Both the position numbers and the translations under genes were made by a program. Under the pieces are notes generated by a model. That model saw only the letters and a list, made by a program, of their open reading frames with translations. It had not been told where the DNA came from and did no database searches. This document shows, piece by piece, positions 1 through 8,507 of a stretch of DNA of 28,517 bases. Position 1 is the first letter of the stretch; the number at the start of each line of letters is the position of its first letter. Origin of the DNA: Fidelibacterota bacterium (lineage in GTDB: Bacteria; Fidelibacterota; Marinisomatia; SCGC-AAA003-L08; D37C17); the NCBI GenBank assembly GCA_018671635.1, contig JABHHG010000069.1, positions 1 through 28,517 of the forward strand. The letters are read 5' to 3'.

Positions 1-740
1 CCACTTCTGGTTCATTAATTCCAGGCTTAAGTGTTAGCCAAGACGAAAATGGAAATGTACTTGAACTACTTGCCCCTGAGAAACCAGGACTATCTGATGA
101 AATGTATTTCCAACGATTTTCAGATGGTGCGATTCCATTTTCTAATGGTGCCGCAAGACAGTTAACGCAATTTGATGTTACCCTAGACTTTCTACTCAGG
201 AACAATAAAGCTGAAATATTAGCCAATTCTCAAGTGGTTACGCTAAACGGCCACGAAGCTGAAATTTCAATGGTGGATGTAGTGCCGTATATCTTATCCA
301 GTGGGGGTGTTGGTGGACAAGTGAAAGTTCAACGTGAAGAAGTGGGAATTAAATTGAAGATAGTCCCTACCGTAAACTCTGATGGATATATAACTACTTC
401 TGTAACTCCAGAAGTCAGCTCTATTTATGATATGATCGGACCCGATAGAAATATTCCCCATGTAAAGAAACGATTGTCAAATACAACCATTCGAGTGAAA
501 GATGGTGAAACCATAATTATTGCCGGTCTGTTAAGTGCGGGGAAACGATTAGATGTAAGTAAATTTCCATTATTGTGGAGACTCCCATACATTGGGGCTA
601 AAATTTTTACCCACACCTCTGAAGTAATTGTTAAAACAGATCTCATCGTTCAGATAACCCCTCGAATAATTCACGATAATTATTCAGGTATCGATAAAAA
701 TAAAAATCATCAGTCTGCTGAAGATAATTTAGAAAATTAG
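1..740 (+). CDS. gspD: Secretin C-terminal part, outer-membrane channel of a T2SS or type IV pilus (5' partial)
   Basis: The reading frame is open from base 3 and runs off the left edge, so only about 245 C-terminal residues are visible. They match the secretin homology domain that builds the outer-membrane multimeric channel. Visible signatures are the VPY segment followed by a Gly-rich stretch (SSGGVGGQV), the beta-strand segment GIKLKIVPTVNSDGYI, the NTTIRVKDGETIIIAGLL motif and the closing LLWRLPYIGAKIF / DLIVQITPRII strands. A short polar tail of about 25 residues follows the barrel and may be a pilotin-binding S domain. The next gene starts 9 bases downstream, so both are probably on one transcript. 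T2SS (GspD) and type IV pilus (PilQ) secretins cannot be told apart from this portion; the N domains or AMIN domains that would decide lie outside the window. Confidence 0.9.
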   Translation, partial: TSGSLIPGLSVSQDENGNVLELLAPEKPGLSDEMYFQRFSDGAIPFSNGAARQLTQFDVTLDFLLRNNKAEILANSQVVTLNGHEAEISMVDVVPYILSSGGVGGQVKVQREEVGIKLKIVPTVNSDGYITTSVTPEVSSIYDMIGPDRNIPHVKKRLSNTTIRVKDGETIIIAGLLSAGKRLDVSKFPLLWRLPYIGAKIFTHTSEVIVKTDLIVQITPRIIHDNYSGIDKNKNHQSAEDNLEN

Positions 741-749
741 GATTAAACT

Positions 750-3700
750 ATGAAAACATTACTAAATTTTAACAAAATATTTATTTTGGGATTAATCATC
801 ATTCTCTCTTGTACGGAGGATAACCCCATCAGCCCAACAGTCGACTTTGATTATACTATCATTTTGACACCTGCATCTGAAAATGAAACCTATTATGCAG
901 ATGGTTGCTCAAGCTGTACAGATTATAATCCCATTACATTTATTGCAACCTTAGAAAGTGGCAATGAATCTGTTGCTGAAAAAACTATAAATTTTTCATA
1001 CAATAGTGATAGTTTTAACCATGCCACATCTCCTTTTAGTAGTGATGGCCCAACCACCCAAAGCAATGGTAAGGCGCAAGTTACCTATGATGACCGTGGT
1101 TTTTCAGGCGATGTAACCATTAGTGCATCATTCACAGAATCAATTGGATTTTCTGATTCTACAATAACTGCCACTTTTGAAGTTAATTTAGAACCTTATT
1201 ATCTGAAAGTTAATGCGGTGTCAATGTATGTTACCAGCTCTGGAATAACTGCAGGTGATTTAAATAGTAATACCAGTATTTCATTTTTTGTAACGGATGA
1301 AAATAATATTGGCCTACCCAATGTACCCGTCTTATTTTCTAAAAATTCAAGTGTAGGAACATTTTACTCAAATACAAATGCATCTAATGCAGAGCAAGCT
1401 CGAACTGATGCTCAAGGTGTTGCGGTAGTAAACTTCACCATTGCAGATGCGTCTGTTTCTGATGAATCAATTATAATTTCTGCAGTTGTAAATGATAGCA
1501 ATATTGAAGGCCCAACTAATTTTACTTCTAATACAGAGATTACTATTGTGCCACTAGACATTCCTCAATTTTCACTCTCATTAGATAGAATTTCTGAAGG
1601 TGAAGCTATTACGGTTGATGGAGAAACTAGCAATCTATTCTATTCAGATTTAGATGCTAAATCAATTATTTACCAAGCCACATTAAGAGATGGTGATAAT
1701 GCAGTTCAAGGCCGTAACATTAATTTCTCATATACCAATATGGAAGGTTCTGCGATTACCAATGCATATTTTTCTACTGTTGATTTATCCACTCAATCAA
1801 ATGGAACCTTTAAGACAGATTACAATGATGGTGGTGAAAATGGTTCTGTAATAATTACAGCTAATTTTTCTGATACTCAATATTCTGTTTCAATATCAAA
1901 ATCTGATACTTTAACCATAACTCCCTATTATGAAGCAGTGGCTACGGTAAGTGGCTGGACAGATGATCCTGAAATTATTTCAGGGATTGATGCTGCTACT
2001 ACAGAGTCAACTCGAATCTGGACCCAAGTATTAGATGTAAACGGACTACCCCTCAAGAATGTTCAAATCGTATTTGGTGTAAATGAAAGTGCTGATAATA
2101 CCCAACCTAATATTGGTTCATTCATTACCGATTTTATTTCATACACAGATGCTGCGGGTAAAGCGTATGTTGATTACGAAGCGTTCCCCAATACACCGGG
2201 CGGAACATTAACGGTTACAATTGCAATTGTAGGTGATCCCGATTTAGATAATGAAAATAATAAAGAAATCGCTGTAACTGTTAACGAACCAAAATTTGAC
2301 TATTGCCTATTATTAGAAAGTGCCGGTTCCTGCAGTGATATATCTTATACCACTGAAGTTGCTTGTTCAGGAGCCAATGAAATCTGGTCGGAAATTAATT
2401 ATTCTGATCTAAATAATACAACCACATTATTTGAATCCACTTTACTGAATGTGTTCTGTGCGGATGGAATATCTTCTGCTGACTGTTGTGCAGATCCTCT
2501 TGTTGTGGCAGATGGTGACCCGGTTGCTAATCAAAACCTACAAATAGATTTTACAAATTCTGAACACGCAGTACCATTGGGTGAAATTCAGTTGATTGAC
2601 CCCCTTACTGATTCTAATGGTAAGATGAAGTTTGAATATTTAGATAACGGTGAAACCGGTGTTATTAATGTTGCAGTTTCATATACAGATGTGTTTGGTA
2701 ATTCACCCGATAATGCAACCAATGCATTTACCGTTTACCCTGTTGAGCAACTGGTTCAAACTGTATATTTAACCTCTAATCCTTCAGACTTTGTGATTAT
2801 CTCTGATACAACGATTGTGTATGAAACTGTATTCACCACTCTCATTTCTGATAATAATGGCGCATCTGTACCCAATGTTAATGTTGATTTCTATAATAAC
2901 TGGGCAGTTTCTAATGTTCCTCAAGGTACGTTATCAAGTTCCAGTTGTGTGACTTCAGAAAATGGAAGTTGTGAAATCACTCTCACCTCTAATCAAAGTC
3001 AAACGGGCTCTGCTGAGGTTGTTGCATGTGTGGCATTTGAAGAACTTACAAGAGCATACGAAGAATCTAATGGTGATTTAACATTCTCATGGATTGAAGA
3101 GGCTCAGCCAATATTCTCCTCTAAATCTAAAGGGAAAAATAAAAAATCACTACGAAGTAATAATTTCACGTTAAAAATAAATGAATTTAAAAATTCTGAG
3201 GCCTATCAAACTCAAAGTGAGGATAGGCTTGTTTGTACCAGTGGTATTTCAGGATCGCACACGGTTCAATATGTAACTGAAGAACAATTTTATATAAATC
3301 AAGTTGCTGAAATTGATGTGTGGGTCATTGCAGGAGAAGTGATCGAAGATAATATTAATGTAACGGTTATTGACACCATTTTTGCCAGGGCATTAAATTC
3401 AAATGGACAAGGAATTCAAAATGTACCTGTCCAATTTAACAAAACTACGAATGGATTTGGTTATGTTTCTTCTTCTGAAGCAATTACAGATTCAACAGGG
3501 CTTGCAATGACCATCTATTACCCTAACACTGAAAGCTATTCTGGTTCTGATGATACTGTCCAAATTTCATTTACTATTGGAGTGGCGGGCAATGATGCAG
3601 TAGCAGATGTAAACCAACAGATTATCCTGGATACTTCTGGTAATATAAATGTTGAGTTGGATGTGGCATATTTTGATTTCTATCCAAATATTTCAAATAT

Positions 3701-6700
3701 TTCACATATTATGGGGAATGAAACCTCAATTGAAGTAATCGCAAAAAATGGAAATGGTGTGGGTATGGCAAATGTACCTATCCGATTCTCAATCTCAAGT
3801 GCAACTTCACCCTGCCAAGGCTCTACTGGATGTGAAGATTATAGTAATGAAACTGATTGTACTACTGATACAAATGGTATTGGTGATTGCTTTTGGGATG
3901 TCATCTCACCTAGTGGAATATTATCAGAATTCTTAGTCCCCACATGTTGCGATGATGAAGGTAATGCTGATGAAGGTAATATTGATGAGGGTAATGCTGA
4001 TGAAGGTAATGCTGACGAAGGTTCAAGTACAGTAACTCAACCCGGGGTTTCACGAATTAGCTATTGGAATTCAGAAGGTCTCTCAGATAAACTGATAGCC
4101 TACATTGTACATCCATTGATTGCTGACTCAATTTTATTTCAAGATGAAGTAACTATCACTACTAATATTACCACCGGATTAATTACATGGGCTCAAATGA
4201 GTACCGTATCCGTTGCAAGTTTAGATAGCCTATACTGTGATTCATTATATGTTACTGCCATTGATGCCAATGGTAATACACTTTCAGACATCCCCGTTAC
4301 TTTTAATTTAGATGATGCTGTGAATGGTTCAATAAATATAATAAATCCTCAAACGGGTTCAAATGGCTCTCCTGCAACGGCCCTGTTTTGCCCCATACAA
4401 GGCTTTATTGGGTATTGTAATGGTTCTGGTACAAGTTGTTCAGATTACGAAACTGAAGAATCTTGTATTGACGTTACTAACTGTGAATGGCAAAATGATG
4501 TAAATATTGAGATCACAACCAATGTGGCAAATGTTGGAAATTCAACCATTAATATTACATACATAGATGCCACCCCTGAATGCCCCGAATGTATTGCTGA
4601 ATTGAAACTTGAAGCTGATGATTTCATACTTCCATCAGAAAGATCGGGGACTTGCTCTGGTGTTGAGGAGAGTAATACTTGTTCCACTAATGAAACTGAA
4701 AATTCTTGTTTAGCCGTTACTGAACCGGATTATAATTGTTCATGGGAAGGTTCTGGAAGTACATATATTACGGCCACTTTAATTGATTCATTAGGGTATG
4801 GCCCAGCAGATAACACACATATTTTCTATAAAGCGATTCAGCAAGTTCCAGAGCCAGATAACCCAGATAATTTAGTTTGGGAACCAGTAGGTTCAATTCC
4901 TGAGATCGACTATTTTTTAAATGGTACTTCAGAAGTATTATTCGATATGGAAAATGCATCTGGTCTAATTGCTATTGTGGGTAATGCAGAGGCATTAACC
5001 GATACAATTTATTTGCAACTGAAATCTACCACTCCTTCATATATTGAAATTTTTGACCCATACCCCAGTAACATTATGGTTCAAGGGGGGGGTGGACAAG
5101 CCTCAACTGACATTAATGTGGCTATTAGAGATGCAAATGGATCAAATGTGGATAAACCTTTCTGGGTGAATTTTACCATAGTTGGTTCACCTGCAGGTGT
5201 TCATATTAATGGTGAGCCTGGTATTATTTCTGTTGATCAACTTACCTTAAACGGTGAAAGCTCAATCTCTATCAACGCAGGAACCTCACCAGGGACAGTT
5301 AGAATCAAGGTTGAATTATATGAAGATAATAGTGGGGTGATGGGTAGCGCACTTTCCGATGTACCTACAGAAGAAAAAAATATTGTAACTGTCATTACAG
5401 GTCCACCCGCACAAGGAATAATAAATTATTCTTATGTTGATATTACTGCCATTGACGGTGGGCTGTATGAAGTCCCCGTTACCGTAATGCTATGGGATGT
5501 ACATTCTAACCCTGTATCAGATAGTACCAATGTGTATTTTGATGTTCGAGGTATAACAAATCAATATGACCCAACCATGACCTATGTAAATGATGAAATA
5601 ATCTATTGGGGTTCAGCACCAGAATCACGAGAAACACCCGATAGTTTAGTATATAGATGTTATAATCCCGTTCATGGTGTATGTCAATTATCTGTAGCAG
5701 ATATTATTTCTGGAGTTCCAAACGAATTAGTAAGTAATCCTCCAGATGGTAGCGTGGTGCTAGAACATTGTGTTGGTGAAGATCCCGATGGAATAATTGA
5801 CTGTACTGATAATTTAAGTTCTATTGCTTGTATAGCAGTAATTATTGATGGTACTTGTGAAGGTGAAAATCCAATTTGTAATAATGCAAATGAAAGCGTT
5901 TGTAATGCTGCTGGAGCTGGAGGAGCTGATTGTGGGTGGGTACAAAATACTTGTAATTGGGAAAGCCTTTTTGATGTTGATACTGCCGGTGAATTATGGA
6001 TCCCTCAAATTCACCCAGCATCTATTGAAGGTGCTGCCAAAACAGGGAATGAAAACTCAAATGGAGAAGCATATACTGGTGTGGCCAATACCGTGTTAAG
6101 ATTTGGTTCATCTGATATATTTGCTGAGACCGTTATTCGTGCACATACCTTAGGTGTTGATGGTGGATCTCTCATTATTGATAGTAGAGCATCTCATTCG
6201 GGTGAAAATTTAGTATTACCCCTCACTGCAGATGGCAATTTGAGTGTGAGTGCAAACCCATTAGCTTGGGATTTCAGTACCGTTGGTGATCCGGATGGAA
6301 ACTATGACCCTAATGATCCACCGATTATTACGGTGACGGCTACATTATCAGATTATTATCAATATTTTATCGATGCAGGGTTATTGACTATATCTGCACC
6401 TTTTGGTACCGTAGTTTCAGTATGTAATGGGATTGATGGTGATGGTGATGGGATTACCGGTACTTGCACAGATGATGATGGTAACAGTTTGCCCTTTTCA
6501 ACATGTTCAACATGCGGGGATGAAGGAGGTAATTGGACAGCTGATGCAGGAGATGTAGATGTAATTGGATTTGGAAAAACAAACTCAAGCGGTCAAGTAA
6601 CTTGGGGAGTTCAATATGATTTTGGTATAAATATTTGTGATGATTGTCTAACTGCACAAAACCCAACCTGTGAAGACAGAGAATCAAATATTGTAGTCCA

Positions 6701-6773
6701 ACTGATGGATCCATTATCACAAGCCAGTGATCCAGTGATCGTTGTTTTATCACAATCTGTTGCATGTGAATAA
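750..6773 (+). CDS. Giant Ig-like repeat lipoprotein with Cys-rich modules
   Basis: This 2007-residue protein opens with a lipoprotein signal peptide: Lys2, a hydrophobic stretch and the lipobox ILSC with Cys21. The rest is about a dozen consecutive beta-sandwich units resembling bacterial Ig-like group 1 (invasin/Big_1) domains. Each has a V-x-D-x-x-G-x-P-x-x-N-V-x-V-x-F type strand and a T-x-S-N-G-x-A or T-D-A-x-G-x-A turn (for example around residues 106, 230 and 470). Four Cys4-Trp modules lie at residues 1022-1049, 1223-1247, 1302-1332 and 1703-1730, with a degenerate one at 519-546. A DEGNA repeat covers 1069-1091, and a Cys/Asp-rich C-terminal region ends in Cys2006. It sits 9 bases after the secretin gene and 18 before gspE, so it is probably co-transcribed with the export machinery. 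It may be a surface adhesin or stalk carried by, or associated with, that machine. That role is inference; no catalytic motif is visible. Confidence 0.85.
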   Translation: MKTLLNFNKIFILGLIIILSCTEDNPISPTVDFDYTIILTPASENETYYADGCSSCTDYNPITFIATLESGNESVAEKTINFSYNSDSFNHATSPFSSDGPTTQSNGKAQVTYDDRGFSGDVTISASFTESIGFSDSTITATFEVNLEPYYLKVNAVSMYVTSSGITAGDLNSNTSISFFVTDENNIGLPNVPVLFSKNSSVGTFYSNTNASNAEQARTDAQGVAVVNFTIADASVSDESIIISAVVNDSNIEGPTNFTSNTEITIVPLDIPQFSLSLDRISEGEAITVDGETSNLFYSDLDAKSIIYQATLRDGDNAVQGRNINFSYTNMEGSAITNAYFSTVDLSTQSNGTFKTDYNDGGENGSVIITANFSDTQYSVSISKSDTLTITPYYEAVATVSGWTDDPEIISGIDAATTESTRIWTQVLDVNGLPLKNVQIVFGVNESADNTQPNIGSFITDFISYTDAAGKAYVDYEAFPNTPGGTLTVTIAIVGDPDLDNENNKEIAVTVNEPKFDYCLLLESAGSCSDISYTTEVACSGANEIWSEINYSDLNNTTTLFESTLLNVFCADGISSADCCADPLVVADGDPVANQNLQIDFTNSEHAVPLGEIQLIDPLTDSNGKMKFEYLDNGETGVINVAVSYTDVFGNSPDNATNAFTVYPVEQLVQTVYLTSNPSDFVIISDTTIVYETVFTTLISDNNGASVPNVNVDFYNNWAVSNVPQGTLSSSSCVTSENGSCEITLTSNQSQTGSAEVVACVAFEELTRAYEESNGDLTFSWIEEAQPIFSSKSKGKNKKSLRSNNFTLKINEFKNSEAYQTQSEDRLVCTSGISGSHTVQYVTEEQFYINQVAEIDVWVIAGEVIEDNINVTVIDTIFARALNSNGQGIQNVPVQFNKTTNGFGYVSSSEAITDSTGLAMTIYYPNTESYSGSDDTVQISFTIGVAGNDAVADVNQQIILDTSGNINVELDVAYFDFYPNISNISHIMGNETSIEVIAKNGNGVGMANVPIRFSISSATSPCQGSTGCEDYSNETDCTTDTNGIGDCFWDVISPSGILSEFLVPTCCDDEGNADEGNIDEGNADEGNADEGSSTVTQPGVSRISYWNSEGLSDKLIAYIVHPLIADSILFQDEVTITTNITTGLITWAQMSTVSVASLDSLYCDSLYVTAIDANGNTLSDIPVTFNLDDAVNGSINIINPQTGSNGSPATALFCPIQGFIGYCNGSGTSCSDYETEESCIDVTNCEWQNDVNIEITTNVANVGNSTINITYIDATPECPECIAELKLEADDFILPSERSGTCSGVEESNTCSTNETENSCLAVTEPDYNCSWEGSGSTYITATLIDSLGYGPADNTHIFYKAIQQVPEPDNPDNLVWEPVGSIPEIDYFLNGTSEVLFDMENASGLIAIVGNAEALTDTIYLQLKSTTPSYIEIFDPYPSNIMVQGGGGQASTDINVAIRDANGSNVDKPFWVNFTIVGSPAGVHINGEPGIISVDQLTLNGESSISINAGTSPGTVRIKVELYEDNSGVMGSALSDVPTEEKNIVTVITGPPAQGIINYSYVDITAIDGGLYEVPVTVMLWDVHSNPVSDSTNVYFDVRGITNQYDPTMTYVNDEIIYWGSAPESRETPDSLVYRCYNPVHGVCQLSVADIISGVPNELVSNPPDGSVVLEHCVGEDPDGIIDCTDNLSSIACIAVIIDGTCEGENPICNNANESVCNAAGAGGADCGWVQNTCNWESLFDVDTAGELWIPQIHPASIEGAAKTGNENSNGEAYTGVANTVLRFGSSDIFAETVIRAHTLGVDGGSLIIDSRASHSGENLVLPLTADGNLSVSANPLAWDFSTVGDPDGNYDPNDPPIITVTATLSDYYQYFIDAGLLTISAPFGTVVSVCNGIDGDGDGITGTCTDDDGNSLPFSTCSTCGDEGGNWTADAGDVDVIGFGKTNSSGQVTWGVQYDFGINICDDCLTAQNPTCEDRESNIVVQLMDPLSQASDPVIVVLSQSVACE
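3954..4022 (+). repeat. 15-base tandem repeat encoding DEGNA
   Basis: Five units start at 3954, 3969, 3984, 3999 and 4014 with consensus GATGAAGGTAATGCT. Unit 2 ends in ATT, unit 3 has GAG, and the last is partial (GACGAAGGT). Each full unit encodes Asp-Glu-Gly-Asn-Ala, giving a flexible acidic linker directly after a Cys-Cys pair (residues 1066-1067). The unit length is a multiple of three, so copy-number changes would keep the frame. Confidence 0.9.
5085..5092 (+). repeat. G8 homopolymer inside the giant lipoprotein gene
   Basis: Eight consecutive G residues encode part of Gly-Gly-Gly-Gly at residues 1446-1449. In this AT-rich sequence such a run is conspicuous; the next longest G run I noticed is G6 at 10205-10210 in gspO. 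With eight G the frame is intact. A one-base slip would truncate the protein after roughly 70 percent of its length. Confidence 0.9.
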
Positions 6774-6791
6774 TTAAAATTTAAGGCCACT

Positions 6792-8507
6792 ATGAATAAT
6801 AAATATCAATTCATGAAATTGGGTGACGTACTTGTCGCCGAAGAAATTATTACACAGTCTCAATTAGAGGCTGCCCTTTCTGAACAGAAAAGTACCAAAG
6901 GTAAACTGGGTAAAGTTCTGGTTAAACAAGGGGTCATCTCAGAAGATGAATTAGTAAAAGCATTTTCACTACAATTAGGTCATGGTCATATTCTTGAAGA
7001 AGATATGATGAAGGCCCCTGAAAATGTAGTTGCGTTAATACCTGAAGATTTTGCGGTAGAAAATAATGTACTTGCCCTAAACAAATCTGATAACACTCTT
7101 CTTGTGGCTATGGAAGATCCTGAAGATTTAGCCATATTAGATGCTATACGCAAGGTTACGGGTCTTAATCCTGAAGTCCGAGTTGCTGGACATTCTGCCA
7201 TCAAAACTGTCATTGACAAAATGTATGGAAAAATTCGCCAAACGGGTGAGGTAGAATCCGCCATATCAGATATGAGCATTGTTCGGGGCGATGAAGAAGA
7301 TGGTGATGAATTAGATTTAGGTAGTGAAGACGTTTCTGCTGAAGATGCTCCCATTGTAAAACTGGTGAACTTAATATTGATGGAGGCCATAAAAGAGAAC
7401 TCTTCTGATATTCATGTGGAAGCGGGTCGAAATGAAGTTTCAGTTCGTATTAGAATTGATGGTGTATTGGCAAAAATAATGTCACCGCCAATTTCCTCAT
7501 TGAATGGTATCATTACGCGAATAAAAATTCTATCAAAATTAAATATTGCTGAACATCGTCTGCCGCAAGATGGTCGAATGAAAATCAAAACGAAAGAACG
7601 TGAAATCGATGTTCGGGTTTCCATACTCCCCACCGTTCATGGTGAAAAATGTGTACTTCGTTTATTGGGTAGTGGTGAAAAATCAATGACCCTCACTGAT
7701 TTAGGATTTCCTGAATCAAAGTTGAAAACATTCAAAAAATGGATTAATCAACCCTATGGTATGGTACTCATGTGTGGACCAACGGGTTCGGGTAAATCCA
7801 CTACTTTATATGCAGCATTGCAAGAAATCAATGAAGAAGGTATAAATATTACCACCGTTGAAGATCCTGTAGAATATCAGTTAGCAGGTATTAACCAAGT
7901 TCAAATGCATGAAGAAATTGGGCTCACATTCTCTGCTGCATTACGATCCATTCTGCGACAAGATCCAGATGTACTTTTAATTGGTGAAATTCGGGATGAA
8001 GAGACGGCGGGTATTGCGGTGAAATTTTCACTGACTGGTCACTTAGTATTCAGTACCGTGCATGCCAATGATGCTATTAATACGATTACTCGTTTATTAG
8101 ATATTGGAATTCCACCATTCTTACTTGGATCGTGTGTAAATCTTATTGTTGCTCAGCGATTGATTCGGACCATTTGTAAAGATTGTAAAGAAGAATATAA
8201 ACCCTCTCAAACTGAGTTGGATATGATTCAATTTCCAAAAGATAAGTTATCTTCAACAAAATTTTATCAAGGTAAAGGTTGTTCAAAATGTCGTTATACT
8301 GGATATAAAGGCCGAACAGCAATTGATGAAATTTTAGAAGTAAAACAAAATATTAGAAATTTAATATTTGAAAGTTCTAACGAAGAAAAAATCAAAACAG
8401 AAGCATTATCAAATGGTATGACGCCATTACGAGAAGCGGGAATTGAGAAAATCGAAGAAGGTGTAACCACCATCCAAGAAATTATTCGTTCTACTGTTCA
8501 GGAATAA
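6792..8507 (+). CDS. gspE: T2SS/type IV pilus assembly ATPase (GspE/PilB)
   Basis: This cytoplasmic hexameric AAA-type ATPase powers pseudopilus or pilus extension. The 571 residues are in family range. An N-terminal MshEN/T2SSE_N domain (residues about 8-150, LGDVLVAEEII...) is followed by the catalytic domain with Walker A GPTGSGKST (329-337, Lys335), Walker B LLIGEIRDEE (about 395-404, Glu399) and the His-box TGHLVFSTVHAND. The zinc tetracysteine is complete: Cys462, Cys465, Cys497 and Cys500. The start ATG has only a weak AAGG upstream, and Met8 is an alternative. The stop overlaps the next start by one base (TAATG), implying translational coupling to gspF. Two features favour extension ATPases over the retraction ATPase PilT: the MshEN domain and the tetracysteine. 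Whether the system is a T2SS or a pilus is unresolved, so pilB is an equally good name. Confidence 0.93.
   Translation: MNNKYQFMKLGDVLVAEEIITQSQLEAALSEQKSTKGKLGKVLVKQGVISEDELVKAFSLQLGHGHILEEDMMKAPENVVALIPEDFAVENNVLALNKSDNTLLVAMEDPEDLAILDAIRKVTGLNPEVRVAGHSAIKTVIDKMYGKIRQTGEVESAISDMSIVRGDEEDGDELDLGSEDVSAEDAPIVKLVNLILMEAIKENSSDIHVEAGRNEVSVRIRIDGVLAKIMSPPISSLNGIITRIKILSKLNIAEHRLPQDGRMKIKTKEREIDVRVSILPTVHGEKCVLRLLGSGEKSMTLTDLGFPESKLKTFKKWINQPYGMVLMCGPTGSGKSTTLYAALQEINEEGINITTVEDPVEYQLAGINQVQMHEEIGLTFSAALRSILRQDPDVLLIGEIRDEETAGIAVKFSLTGHLVFSTVHANDAINTITRLLDIGIPPFLLGSCVNLIVAQRLIRTICKDCKEEYKPSQTELDMIQFPKDKLSSTKFYQGKGCSKCRYTGYKGRTAIDEILEVKQNIRNLIFESSNEEKIKTEALSNGMTPLREAGIEKIEEGVTTIQEIIRSTVQE

Larger units (their letters stand above)
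3813..5939 (+). repeat. Four dispersed copies of a Cys4-Trp protein module
   Basis: Four segments of the giant lipoprotein share the pattern C-x(5,8)-C-x(7,8)-C-x(5,9)-C-x-W. They are C1022/C1028/C1037/C1047-W1049 (bases 3813-3896), C1223/C1230/C1239/C1245-W1247 (4416-4490), C1302/C1311/C1320/C1330-W1332 (4653-4745) and C1703/C1710/C1718/C1728-W1730 (5856-5939). The residues before the third Cys are acidic and polar (NETD, TEES, TENS, NESV). A degenerate copy (C519, C528, C539, W546; 2304-2387) lacks the fourth Cys. Flanking residues differ, so the copies are diverged rather than recently duplicated. The C-x-W ending recalls plexin/PSI-type disulfide modules, but the spacing is not identical. 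Confidence 0.75.

Noticed and set aside
6454..6765. Minus-strand frame of about 100 codons inside the giant lipoprotein gene
   Set aside because: The translation is low-complexity (His/Leu-rich), has no family resemblance, and lies antisense to a clearly coding frame.
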